Of a stretch of DNA of 64,000 bases, positions 24,607 through 32,429 are shown piece by piece; position 1 is the first letter of the stretch; each line of letters begins with the position of its first letter. A program made the position numbers and the translations under genes. The notes beneath the pieces are model-generated. The model had not been told where the DNA came from. It made no database searches and saw only the letters and a program-made list of their open reading frames with translations. The stretch is from assembly GCF_019443325.1 (NCBI RefSeq), contig NZ_CP080383.1, positions 3,162,001 through 3,226,000 of the forward strand, written 5' to 3'. This DNA is from Cryobacterium sp. PAMC25264. GTDB lineage: Bacteria; Actinomycetota; Actinomycetes; Actinomycetales; Microbacteriaceae.

Positions 24607-25542
24607 ATGACCGACACGATCTCGCGGGCAGCGAAGCCCGCCGCCGCACCCAAGCCGGCACGCGCCCGGTCGAATATCGCCCGCACGCCCCGCACCTTCT
24701 ACTGGATGGTCGTGCCGGCCGTCGTGATCTTCTTCGGCCTGCACACCATTCCGGTGCTCTCCGGCATGTTCTTCAGCCTCACCAACTACGCCGGCTACGG
24801 CACCTGGGACCTGGTCGGCTTCTCCAACTACATCAACCTGTTCCAGGACGACCGGGTGCTCAACTCCTACGGGTTCACCTTCGGCTTCGCCATCGTCTCG
24901 ACCGTGCTGGTGAACGTGATCGCGTTGGCGATCGCGCTGGGCTTGAACTCCAAGATCAAGTTCCAGGCGGCGTTCCGCGGGGTGTTCTTCATCCCCTATG
25001 TGCTCGCGATCCTGATCATCGGCTACGTGTTCAACTACCTGTTCGCCAACTCGTTCCCGGCGATCTTCACGGCGCTGGGCCTGCCGGGCCTGTCGGGCAA
25101 CCTGCTGGCCAGCCCCGACTTCGCCTGGATCGGCATCGTCATCACCACGGTCTGGCAGGCGGCGGCGTTCAACGTCATCCTCTACCTGGCCGGCCTGCAG
25201 ACGATCTCCGCCGATCTCTACGAGGCCGCCGCCATCGACGGCGCGAGTGGTTGGCGCCGGTTCCGGTCGATCACCTTCCCGCTGATCGGCGCGTACTTCA
25301 CCATCAACATGGTGCTGTCGTTCAAGTCGTTCCTGCAGGTCTTCGACCAGATCGTGGCCCTCACCGCTGGAGGCCCGGGCACGTCCACCGAATCCATCGC
25401 CCTGGTCATCTTCCGAGGCGGCTTCCAGGGCGGCGAATACGGCTACCAGATGGCCAACGCCGTTGTGTACCTCTTCGTCATCATCATCGTTTCATTTCTC
25501 CAGCTGCGCATCCTGCAGCGCCGGGAGGCGAGCTTCTCATGA
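24607..25542 (+). CDS. ABC sugar permease, MalF/UgpA type
   Basis: A 311-residue permease with about six membrane helices. The EAA loop is YEAAAIDGASGWRRFRSITFPLIGAY, the coupling site for the ATPase. The N-terminal 30 residues are cytoplasmic and Ala/Pro-rich. It starts 1 base after the binding-protein stop and overlaps the next permease by 4 bases (ATGA). No ATP-binding subunit is encoded nearby; actinobacterial sugar importers of this class commonly share one MsiK-type ATPase encoded elsewhere. Confidence 0.92.
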   Translation: MTDTISRAAKPAAAPKPARARSNIARTPRTFYWMVVPAVVIFFGLHTIPVLSGMFFSLTNYAGYGTWDLVGFSNYINLFQDDRVLNSYGFTFGFAIVSTVLVNVIALAIALGLNSKIKFQAAFRGVFFIPYVLAILIIGYVFNYLFANSFPAIFTALGLPGLSGNLLASPDFAWIGIVITTVWQAAAFNVILYLAGLQTISADLYEAAAIDGASGWRRFRSITFPLIGAYFTINMVLSFKSFLQVFDQIVALTAGGPGTSTESIALVIFRGGFQGGEYGYQMANAVVYLFVIIIVSFLQLRILQRREASFS

Positions 25543-26450
25543 CCGACACACTCACCAGCACCACGGCCCCACTGCCCGAGCCGCCGGATGCGCCCACCCG
25601 CGCCCCGCGCACCCGCCGACGACTCGACGGCGGCAACGGCGGCACCAACTGGTGGCTCACCGCTCTGATCGCGGTGTGCTCCCTCACCGTGCTCATCCCG
25701 CTGTACTTCACCGTGGTCACCGCGCTCAAGACGCCCGACCAGCTCGGCGGCACCGGGTTCGAACTGCCCACCAGCATCCGCTGGGAGAATTTCGCGGATG
25801 CCTACCAGCTGACGAACTTCCCCCGGGCGCTGCTGAACACGGCCCTGATCACGGTGGGCGCGGTCTTCCTCACCCTGCTGACCAACTCGCTGGTGGCCTA
25901 TGCGATCGCCCGCAACATGCACAAGAAGTTCTTCAAGGGGCTGTATTTCTACTTCCTCGCGGCGATCTTCGTGCCGTTCCCGATCATCATGCTGCCGGTG
26001 GTGAAGGAGACCGCGCTGCTCGGCCTGGACACCCCGGTGGGCCTGATCCTGCTGTACACGGTCTACGGACTCTCGTTCAACATCTTCATCTTCGTGGCCT
26101 ATATCAACTCCATCCCGGTGGAGCTCGAGGAGGCGGCGCGGCTGGACGGTGCGAGCACGTGGGGTGTGTTCTGGAAGGTGATCTTCCCGCTGCTCTCCCC
26201 CATGAACGCCACGGTCGGCATCCTCACCTGCGTGTGGGCGTGGAACGACTTCCTGCTCCCCCTGGTGGTGCTCTCCGACCCATCGGCACAGACCCTGCCG
26301 CTGGCGCAGTTCATTTTCCAGGGTCAGTTCAACACCAACTACCCGGTGGCGTTCGCCTCCTACCTGATGGCATTGGCGCCGCTGCTGATCGTCTACGTCA
26401 TCGCCCAGAAGTGGGTGGTGAGCGGGGTCACCCGCGGTTCGGTGAAATAG
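25539..26450 (+). CDS. ABC sugar permease, MalG/UgpE type
   Basis: A 303-residue permease, partner of the preceding MalF-type subunit. The cytoplasmic N-terminus contains a Pro-rich stretch and RTRRRLDGGNGG, then six helices; the EAA loop reads EEAARLDGASTWGVFWKVIFPLLSP, and a conserved AWNDFLLPLVV follows. ATG 25539 lies in the upstream stop (ATGA). It is the last gene of the transporter operon and most likely imports alpha-galactosides for GH36 (inferred from operon context). Confidence 0.92.
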   Translation: MTDTLTSTTAPLPEPPDAPTRAPRTRRRLDGGNGGTNWWLTALIAVCSLTVLIPLYFTVVTALKTPDQLGGTGFELPTSIRWENFADAYQLTNFPRALLNTALITVGAVFLTLLTNSLVAYAIARNMHKKFFKGLYFYFLAAIFVPFPIIMLPVVKETALLGLDTPVGLILLYTVYGLSFNIFIFVAYINSIPVELEEAARLDGASTWGVFWKVIFPLLSPMNATVGILTCVWAWNDFLLPLVVLSDPSAQTLPLAQFIFQGQFNTNYPVAFASYLMALAPLLIVYVIAQKWVVSGVTRGSVK

Positions 26451-26569
26451 CCGACGCCTCCTGGCCTGACCAGGCCGACGCCCTGCGTCGACGCGCCGAA
26501 CACGAATCGCGCTCGATGCAGGACGTCGCCCGGCAGGTCACCGGGGCCAGGACGGGCCCGCGAGGCCAG

Positions 26570-27085
26570 CTAGTGCACCAGGATCTTCAGCAGCACGGCC
26601 AGCAACCCCAGCGCCGCGGTGGCCAGGGCGCCGCACACCCGCCAGTACCAGGTGACGCCGGTTCCACCGAAGGCGATCCAGCCCACCACGGCGAGAAGCC
26701 CCACCTCCACCCACAGGGCCGTCCAATAGGCCACTTCGCCCTCGTGCACCCCGAACAGGCCCAGCAGCAGGAACACCAACGGCAGCACCCCGGCCAACAA
26801 CAGCCCCTCGGATTCGACCAGCGCGCCGCGCACCGACGCCGCCACCCGGACGGTTTCGGTGTCCGGCCGCTGTCGTTGTGCGGCGACGGTGTAGGCGAAC
26901 ACCTCGGTCGCCCAGAACACCAGCACGCTGAGAAGCGTGATCGCGAAGACATCCAGGATGCCGCCGCCCTCGTCCGCCACGGCGATCACGACGCAGACGA
27001 GCACCGACCCGGAGATCAACTCCGGGCTGATGAACCGCCGGCGCAGGCGCGCGGTCGACAACCGGCCCGTCGCATCCGCATCCAC
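26570..27085 (-). CDS. hypothetical four-helix membrane protein
   Basis: A 171-residue protein of unknown function with about four or five hydrophobic helices (GSVLVCVVIAVADEG; ILDVFAITLLSVLVFWATEVFA; LLLAGVLPLVFLLLGLFG; GLLAVVGWIAFGG; ALATAALGLLAVLLKILV). The helix containing FWATEVFAYTVA has a charged residue in mid-membrane. GTG 27085 was chosen for the GGGAGGGG ten bases upstream; GTG 27109 is possible. It converges on the ABC permease gene and is transcribed away from the TetR gene that follows. Confidence 0.65.
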   Translation of the reverse strand: MDADATGRLSTARLRRRFISPELISGSVLVCVVIAVADEGGGILDVFAITLLSVLVFWATEVFAYTVAAQRQRPDTETVRVAASVRGALVESEGLLLAGVLPLVFLLLGLFGVHEGEVAYWTALWVEVGLLAVVGWIAFGGTGVTWYWRVCGALATAALGLLAVLLKILVH

Positions 27086-27156
27086 TCGTATCCATCCCCT
27101 CCCGCACACCGGCAGCGTCGCTACGTACTGTGCCCCGACCCTCTATCGGCGTCTAG

Positions 27157-27170
27157 GCCTGTCAGCAGGC
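27157..27170. terminator. short hairpin after TetR gene
   Basis: GCCTG-TCAG-CAGGC, perfect 5-base stem, 13 bases past the TetR stop on the minus strand. There is no U-tract, so terminator function is tentative. Confidence 0.3.
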
Positions 27171-27182
27171 GGGACGGCACAC

Positions 27183-27740
27183 TCAGCAGACGGGCGCTTC
27201 CCGCGTGGCCGTGATCGCCTGGACAATCCGGTCGACCCCGTATTGCCAGGCCGTCTCAACGTCGCCGCCCAGGTTGAACCCGCCGTTCAGCTCCATGGTG
27301 ATGAAGCCGGCCGCCCACGCGGTGAAGGTGCGCGCCGCCTCGAGGGCATGTTCCTCGCCCGCCAGTTCATCGGCGACGCGCAGGATGGCCGCACTCGCAG
27401 CCCGAACGAATTCGTCTCCGACCGCGGGCACGCCGGGCCCTGGCGTCATGATCAGCTGAAAGGCGGCGGGCCGCTCATGGCCGATCGCGCGCAGGGCGTT
27501 GGCCAACTCGACCGGCCCGACGGCCGCATCCAGCCTGCCGGCGAGCTTGGTGATTGTCGTCTCCGCGACCAACTGGATCAGCCGTTCCCGGCTGGGCACT
27601 CGCTTGTACAGCGACGGCGCCCGCACGCCGACTTGCTGGGCGACGGCCTGCATGGTCACCCCCGCGAGCCCGTTCTGCTCGAGCAGGTCAGAAGCGGCGA
27701 GCACGATGGCGTCAAGGGAGGTTCGGTCAGGCGTGGGCAT
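27183..27740 (-). CDS. TetR/AcrR-family regulator of the MBL hydrolase gene
   Basis: A 185-residue regulator. The N-terminal HTH is LDAIVLAASDLLEQNGLAGV leading to TMQAVAQQVGVRAPSLYKRVPSRERLI. The C-terminal ligand domain includes AWAAGFITMELNGGFNLGGD, typical of the TetR C-terminal WHG-type subgroup. It is divergent from a metallo-beta-lactamase-fold hydrolase, with a set of ATAGCC/GGCTAT repeats in the 53-base gap, so it very probably represses itself and that gene. Confidence 0.88.
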   Translation of the reverse strand: MPTPDRTSLDAIVLAASDLLEQNGLAGVTMQAVAQQVGVRAPSLYKRVPSRERLIQLVAETTITKLAGRLDAAVGPVELANALRAIGHERPAAFQLIMTPGPGVPAVGDEFVRAASAAILRVADELAGEEHALEAARTFTAWAAGFITMELNGGFNLGGDVETAWQYGVDRIVQAITATREAPVC

Positions 27741-27749
27741 GATTCAAGT

Positions 27750-27793
27750 ATAGCTATTGACGATAGCCATGATGGCTATGTAGCATAGCCATC
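27750..27793. promoter_or_regulatory. TetR operator cluster overlapping the MBL promoter
   Basis: ATAGCTAT (27750-27757), the perfect palindrome ATAGCC-ATGAT-GGCTAT (27763-27779), and a further half-site ATAGCCAT (27785-27792). The central palindrome fills the spacer between TTGACG (27757) and TAGCAT (27781), and the ATG begins seven bases after TAGCAT, so the message is probably leaderless and blocked by steric exclusion. Confidence 0.68.
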
Positions 27794-28510
27794 ATGAAAC
27801 TCGGACCTCACCTTCACCGCATCGGCAACGACATCGTGGCCGTCTACCTCGTCGACACCGTCGAGGGGGTCACCGTCATTGACGCTGGCCTACCCGGTCT
27901 CTGGCGGGAGCTGCTCACCGAACTCTCCTCGATGGGTCGCACCCTCGCCGACGTCAAGGGCGTCATCCTCACCCACGGTGACGGCGATCATGTCGGCTTC
28001 GCCGAACGCCTGCGCCGCGATCACGGAGTGCCCGTCTTCGTGCACCCCGGTGACGCCGACCGCGCGAAGGGCGGCAAGAAGCCGGCCAACGCCAAACAGT
28101 CGATGAAACTCGGCCCCCTACTAGGGTTCATCGGCTACTCCCTCCGCAAAGGCGGGATACGCGCGACCTACCTCACCGAGGTCACCCTTGCGCATGACGG
28201 CGAGACTCTCGACCTGCCCGGCGCACCCCGGATCATCGCGCTGCCGGGTCACTCGGCCGGGAGCATCGCGATCCACGTTCCCCTCGCCGACGCCGTATTC
28301 GTCGGCGACGGTCTCACCACCCGCCACGTGCTCACCGGCCAGGTGGGCCCCCAGCCGGCGCCGTTCACCGACGAACCCGGCCAAGCGATCGCCTCGCTCC
28401 GATCCCTGCTGCCCACCGGCGCCACGTGGGTGCTGCCCGGCCACGGCGCACCGTGGAACGGAGGGATCGCCGCAGCGGTCGCCGCGGTCGAAACGGCGGC
28501 GCACGCCTGA
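27794..28510 (+). CDS. MBL-fold metallo-hydrolase
   Basis: A 238-residue metallo-beta-lactamase-fold enzyme. The metal motif is THGDGDHVG (His61, Asp63, Asp65, His66), so the second His of the classical HxHxDH is Asp. Downstream ligands are the His in LPGHSAGS, the Asp in VFVGDGL, and a final His in LPGHGAPW. A variable cytoplasmic insertion (KGGKKPANAKQSMKLG) carries basic residues. Substrate unknown (lactonase, glyoxalase II or phosphodiesterase activities all occur in the fold). It is controlled by the divergent TetR gene. Confidence 0.88.
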   Translation: MKLGPHLHRIGNDIVAVYLVDTVEGVTVIDAGLPGLWRELLTELSSMGRTLADVKGVILTHGDGDHVGFAERLRRDHGVPVFVHPGDADRAKGGKKPANAKQSMKLGPLLGFIGYSLRKGGIRATYLTEVTLAHDGETLDLPGAPRIIALPGHSAGSIAIHVPLADAVFVGDGLTTRHVLTGQVGPQPAPFTDEPGQAIASLRSLLPTGATWVLPGHGAPWNGGIAAAVAAVETAAHA

Positions 28511-28563
28511 CCCACCGTCATGCCACCCGGTCACCGACCGCACCGATCCGATCAGTCGGCCTC

Positions 28564-29163
28564 TCAGACGTCGGCCTTCCGCGTCCATTGGGCTGCGCGT
28601 TGGTTGAGGGAGGCACGCTCTGCCGTTTCGAGGATCCGAGCGGCTCGGGTTTGGGGTCGTTTGGCTTGGACGATCCATTCGAGGATGCCGCGGCGGGCGG
28701 ACGGGGGGAACCGGTCCCAGTTCGCCCGTGCGGGAGGCTTCTCGCTGAACGCCTCGTCGAGGTCCGCTGGAACAATCAGGTCCTCGACATCATCAAGCAG
28801 CGTCCATGAGCCGTTGTTGATCGCCCGCGCGATCACCGCTTCACCGGCGGGAAGCAGGAGTCCGGCTGCACGGAGCGTTTCCACCCGGATCTTGTTCGGC
28901 CGGGACCAGTCACTCGTCGGTTTCCGTGGAGAGAAATAGAGCATCGTTCGCTCATCGTCGAGTTTCTGCGGCTTGCTGTCCACCCAGCCGACACAGAGCG
29001 CCTCTGATACGGCGTCGTCGTAGCCGACCGAGGGCCGGCCCGTGGCTTTCTTCCACGACACCAGCCAGACGGCTTTTTCGTGTGCGTGGTGTTCGAGTAA
29101 CCACAGACGCCACTGAGCGCGAGTCTCCGCATGAACCCGCGGCGCTGTGGTCGGGCCAGCCAC
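28564..29163 (-). CDS. YdeI/OmpD-associated family protein
   Basis: A 199-residue cytoplasmic protein of the YdeI family. Seen: HEKAVWLVSWKKATGRPSVG, YDDAVSEALCVGWVDSKPQK, the signature RTMLYFSPRKPTSDWSRPNK, and a C-terminal ARANWDRFPPSARRGILEWI followed by a helical tail. The family was linked to cationic peptide and polymyxin tolerance in Salmonella; whether that applies here is unknown. GTG start at 29163, eight bases after the SRPBCC gene stop, suggests one operon. Confidence 0.85.
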   Translation of the reverse strand: MAGPTTAPRVHAETRAQWRLWLLEHHAHEKAVWLVSWKKATGRPSVGYDDAVSEALCVGWVDSKPQKLDDERTMLYFSPRKPTSDWSRPNKIRVETLRAAGLLLPAGEAVIARAINNGSWTLLDDVEDLIVPADLDEAFSEKPPARANWDRFPPSARRGILEWIVQAKRPQTRAARILETAERASLNQRAAQWTRKADV

Positions 29164-29170
29164 GACCGGC

Positions 29171-29578
29171 CTACCCGTCGGCGAGCTTGGCTGCGATCGA
29201 TCGCAACGCTTCGTCGAGACTGTCCTGGATTCCCGGGTAGCTCGCCGAGGTCGTGAGGGTGAGGTTCAGGCGAGTGACATCGTCGCCTTGTTCGGCGCTG
29301 AGCTGGCCGTGGTATTCGTCGTTGTCGGGCGAGCCCCAGGAGATGACATGGTCGTCGGGGTCGGAACGGAACCAGGCATCGGCAGTGACCGGTTCCCCGT
29401 TGTCGTCTTCGGCCCCGTCCGGGTCAATGACCGCGGTCGTGCGCACCAGCTCGGCACCCACGAGCTCGGCCGAGGTTATGCGAGGAAAGTAATACGGGAG
29501 GTTGCGAGGATCGGCAATGAAAGCGAACGAATCATCAAGCGACTGCGGAAGGCTGATCGTCGCGGTGTAGGTGGTCAT
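29171..29578 (-). CDS. SRPBCC-fold protein
   Basis: A 135-residue START/Bet-v1-like protein with TATISLPQSLDDSFAFIADPR at the N-terminus (strand and helix that open the ligand cavity), a central acidic sheet (DHVISWGSPDNDEYHGQLSA), and a C-terminal amphipathic helix (IQDSLDEALRSIAAKLADG). The fold binds hydrophobic ligands; the role here is unknown. It is the first gene of a pair with the YdeI-like gene. Confidence 0.82.
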   Translation of the reverse strand: MTTYTATISLPQSLDDSFAFIADPRNLPYYFPRITSAELVGAELVRTTAVIDPDGAEDDNGEPVTADAWFRSDPDDHVISWGSPDNDEYHGQLSAEQGDDVTRLNLTLTTSASYPGIQDSLDEALRSIAAKLADG

Positions 29579-29799
29579 AGGAGTGAACCTTTCTGGCGAT
29601 TTGGTCGATGCGCAGGTGCCAGCAGGGCTGTCACACGTCAGTCGCCAGACACCGGTTCGGGGATACTATCCGAACTAGACCCGCATTCACCATGCGCAAC
29701 GCGCGCGCTGGACAGCGGCGTGACGGGGTGCTAGCGGCCGCGATTGTCATACTCGCCGGCGCGGTACCGGCCGTCGTGACGCACCCCGGCATTGCCAAG

Positions 29800-29818
29800 T
29801 GAGGGTTGCCTAACCTAG
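29800..29818. promoter_or_regulatory. DtxR/IdeR iron box
   Basis: TGAGGGTTGCCTAACCTAG matches 14 of 19 positions of the DtxR/IdeR consensus (TTAGGTTAGGCTAACCTAA), including the whole right half-site. It lies just before the siderophore-interacting protein start and overlaps its likely -10, so iron-loaded IdeR should repress it. Confidence 0.65.
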
Positions 29819-29829
29819 TGTCGAACGTG

Positions 29830-30684
29830 ATGACTTCCCCCACCGCCACTCCCACGCCCGCCACCCGGATCGCTCCCGCCCGCCCCGCCCGGCCCCAGGT
29901 CACCCTCCAGGTCGTGCGCCGGCAACAGCTCAGCGCCCACCTGGTGCGGATCGTGCTCTCCGGGGACGAGTTCGACGACTTCGTCACCAATGAGTCGACC
30001 GACAAGTACGTGAAGATCTACTTCACCAAGCCCGAACTGGACCTCGCTGCCCCCTTCGATCTCACCGAGCTGCGCAAGACGCTGGCCCCGGACGACCTGC
30101 CCGTGACCCGCACCTACACAGTCAGGGACGTCGACTCGGAAGCTCGCACGCTCACCATCGACTTCGTCGTACACGGAGACACCGGACTTGCCGGCCCGTG
30201 GGCGAACTCGGCCCAGCCCGGCGACCTCCTCACCCTCTCCGCCCCCGGCGGCGGCTACGCGCCCGATCCGGCATCCGACTGGCACCTTTTCGCTGGCGAC
30301 CAGTCGGCGCTGCCGGCCATCGCCTCGGCCCTGGCCGCGTTGCCCGGCACCGCGTCGGGCCTCGCCTTCATCCAGGTGCCCGACGCCAGCGAGGTCCTCC
30401 CCCTCGATGCCCCGCCGTCGCTGCAGATCCGCTGGCTGTTCGGCGACGACCCGGCCATCCTCGTGCGAGAGGTGGATGCGGCCACCTGGCTTCCCGGTCG
30501 CCCGCAGATCTTCGCCCACGGCGAGCGCTCCGCGATGAAGGGACTGCGCGAGGTGTTCGCCGGGCGCGGGGTGCACAAGTCCGAACTCTCCCTCTCGGGC
30601 TACTGGGCCTTGGGCCGCACCGAGGACCGTTTCCAGGCCGAGAAGCGCGAACCCGTCGGCGTGATCCTGCCGGTTCCGGGCTAG
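29830..30684 (+). CDS. siderophore-interacting protein (FAD-dependent ferric reductase)
   Basis: A 284-residue ViuB-like flavoprotein that reduces ferric siderophores in the cytoplasm to release iron. An N-terminal FAD-binding barrel carries TRTYTVRDVDSEARTLTIDF (the RxYTxR FAD signature) and DTGLAGPWANSAQPGDLL, followed by an NAD(P)H domain with WHLFAGDQSALPAI and the C-terminal LSLSGYWALGRTEDRF. ATG 29830 (or the adjacent GTG 29827) is favoured; an upstream TTG lies inside the IdeR box. No siderophore transporter is adjacent. Iron control is predicted from the operator. Confidence 0.92.
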   Translation: MTSPTATPTPATRIAPARPARPQVTLQVVRRQQLSAHLVRIVLSGDEFDDFVTNESTDKYVKIYFTKPELDLAAPFDLTELRKTLAPDDLPVTRTYTVRDVDSEARTLTIDFVVHGDTGLAGPWANSAQPGDLLTLSAPGGGYAPDPASDWHLFAGDQSALPAIASALAALPGTASGLAFIQVPDASEVLPLDAPPSLQIRWLFGDDPAILVREVDAATWLPGRPQIFAHGERSAMKGLREVFAGRGVHKSELSLSGYWALGRTEDRFQAEKREPVGVILPVPG

Positions 30685-30686
30685 TC

Positions 30687-32312
30687 TTACCGCCGACGGA
30701 TGCCGTCCCAGCTGCGATCGCCGAGCAGCCGGGAAAGCCCCGCGAAGATGGCCGCGACCCCGGCACCCGCCCCCGCCAGCAGCGCAGCCTGGCCGACGAA
30801 GCCCGCCGGAGTACCGACGGCCCCGAGCAGTATGGACCCGGCCGCGGCGCTGACCGCGGCGGCGGCGAGAAGCCGCAGGTAGTACAGGACCTCGTGCGGT
30901 CGTCGCGCGGGCAGGTGGCCGCGCATCCGGAAGGTGCGTCGGAGCGCGAGGTGGGCGGTCAGCCAGCCGGCGAGGTTGGCGACGGAGATGCCCGCCGCGA
31001 TGCCGAGCACGGTGAACTCCGGCCGCAGCAGCAGGGCCGCCGCCGATCCGGCCGCGGAGAGCCCGGCGATGACGAGTTGGGTGCAGAACGGCCCCCGAGC
31101 ATCCTGCAGGGCGAAAGACGTGCGGTTGAGCACGTAGGCCTGGCTGAAGCCCACCAGCCCGAGTGATAGCACCCCGAGAACATGCCCGACCACCGCGCTA
31201 CCGAAGATCAGCTGGGTGAGCAGCGGCCCCACGGCCACGAAGAGGGCAGCAGCGGCGATCGACACGTAGGCGACCGGCCGGGTCGCCACCGACGAAAGCT
31301 TGTCGGTCTCCGCCAGATCGTTCCGGCCGGCCAGTCCGCTCATCCGGGTATAGAGCGCCGTGGTCAAGGACACCGTGACGATGCCATGGGGCAGCAGCAC
31401 CAGGAGGTAGGCGAGCGAGAGCGAGTTCAGGCTGGCCCCGTCCACCCCCAACCGGTTGAGGGTGTGCCCCGCATTGTTGGCGACGTTGGCGGTGACCAGA
31501 TAAGCCGCCTGGCCGGCCACGACGCCGAGCAGCGTCCAGCCTGCCAGGGTCGACATCTGGCCGAGCCCGCCGACGCCCCACCGGAATCGCATCCGGAAAC
31601 CGATCTGCCGCAGCGGAATGATCAGGAGCAGCGCCTGCACCGCGATGGCGAGGGTGGCGGAGCCCGCGAGCACCGCGATCATGAGGGGGCTCCACGACGC
31701 GGCGTCGCCCAGCCCGGACGGCAGCGCCAGCAGGAACACCAGAATGCCGGCGATACCGATCAGATTGGAGATCGCGGGCGCCCACGCGGGGGCGCCGAAG
31801 ACGCCGCGGGCGTTCAGCATCTGGGACAACACGGCGAAGGCGATCAGGAAGAACAGCTGCGGCAGGCACCAGTAGGCCATTGAGGTCGCGAGGGTGCGCC
31901 ACTCGTCCGACCAACCCACCGTATAGATCCCCACGATGGCCGGGGCACAGAGGGTGAGCAGCACTGTGGCGGCGGCGCCGCCCACGAGCACCACGGTGAG
32001 TAGCCGGTCGGTGTTCTCCCGGCCGACGGGCCCGGCGTCCAGGTTCCGCACGATCTGGGGCACGAGCACCGCACCGAGCACACCGCCGGCGATCAGTGCG
32101 AAGAGATACGTGGGGGCCGTGTTCGCGGTCTCGAAGGCTTGGCCGCCCGCGTAGTCGCTCGTCGCGCCGATGGCAGCGACGAGCAGAATCGTCTTCACGA
32201 ACCCCAGGCCCCGCGACACAAAGGTCGCGACCATCATCGATCCGATCGAACGTCGCACGCTCACAGCGGATGCCTCCGGCCCACCCAGTACAGCCGGCAC
32301 GCCGACGCACAT
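30687..32312 (-). CDS. murJ: MurJ/MviN-family lipid flippase
   Basis: A 541-residue polytopic membrane protein with about 14 helices. The MviN signatures are FVSRGLGFVKTILLVAAIG, DYAGGQAFETANTAPTYLFALIAGGVLGAVLVPQIVR and VSLTTALYTRMSGLAG. MurJ moves lipid II across the membrane for peptidoglycan synthesis; the MviN family also includes exporters of other polyprenyl-linked units. It lacks the large C-terminal extension of the main actinobacterial MurJ, so a paralogue role is possible. ATG 32312 has GGGAG upstream; GTG starts nearer VSVRRSIGSMM are possible. Downstream it converges closely with the siderophore gene. Confidence 0.8.
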   Translation of the reverse strand: MCVGVPAVLGGPEASAVSVRRSIGSMMVATFVSRGLGFVKTILLVAAIGATSDYAGGQAFETANTAPTYLFALIAGGVLGAVLVPQIVRNLDAGPVGRENTDRLLTVVLVGGAAATVLLTLCAPAIVGIYTVGWSDEWRTLATSMAYWCLPQLFFLIAFAVLSQMLNARGVFGAPAWAPAISNLIGIAGILVFLLALPSGLGDAASWSPLMIAVLAGSATLAIAVQALLLIIPLRQIGFRMRFRWGVGGLGQMSTLAGWTLLGVVAGQAAYLVTANVANNAGHTLNRLGVDGASLNSLSLAYLLVLLPHGIVTVSLTTALYTRMSGLAGRNDLAETDKLSSVATRPVAYVSIAAAALFVAVGPLLTQLIFGSAVVGHVLGVLSLGLVGFSQAYVLNRTSFALQDARGPFCTQLVIAGLSAAGSAAALLLRPEFTVLGIAAGISVANLAGWLTAHLALRRTFRMRGHLPARRPHEVLYYLRLLAAAAVSAAAGSILLGAVGTPAGFVGQAALLAGAGAGVAAIFAGLSRLLGDRSWDGIRRR

Positions 32313-32429
32313 TCCCCCATGCTCCCAGCGTCCCACAGCCGGCACCCTCCGGGCCGTCGTTTCTCCCCACGATCGACGTTCGCGTCTCCGACCGCCATCA
32401 GGTTCACCGCGCCAGACCAGAATGGACAC

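Noticed and set aside
29608..29802. Possible small gene with a hydrophobic segment upstream of the siderophore-interacting protein
   Set aside because: No ribosome site or leaderless signal, no recognisable family, and its end runs into the IdeR box region.
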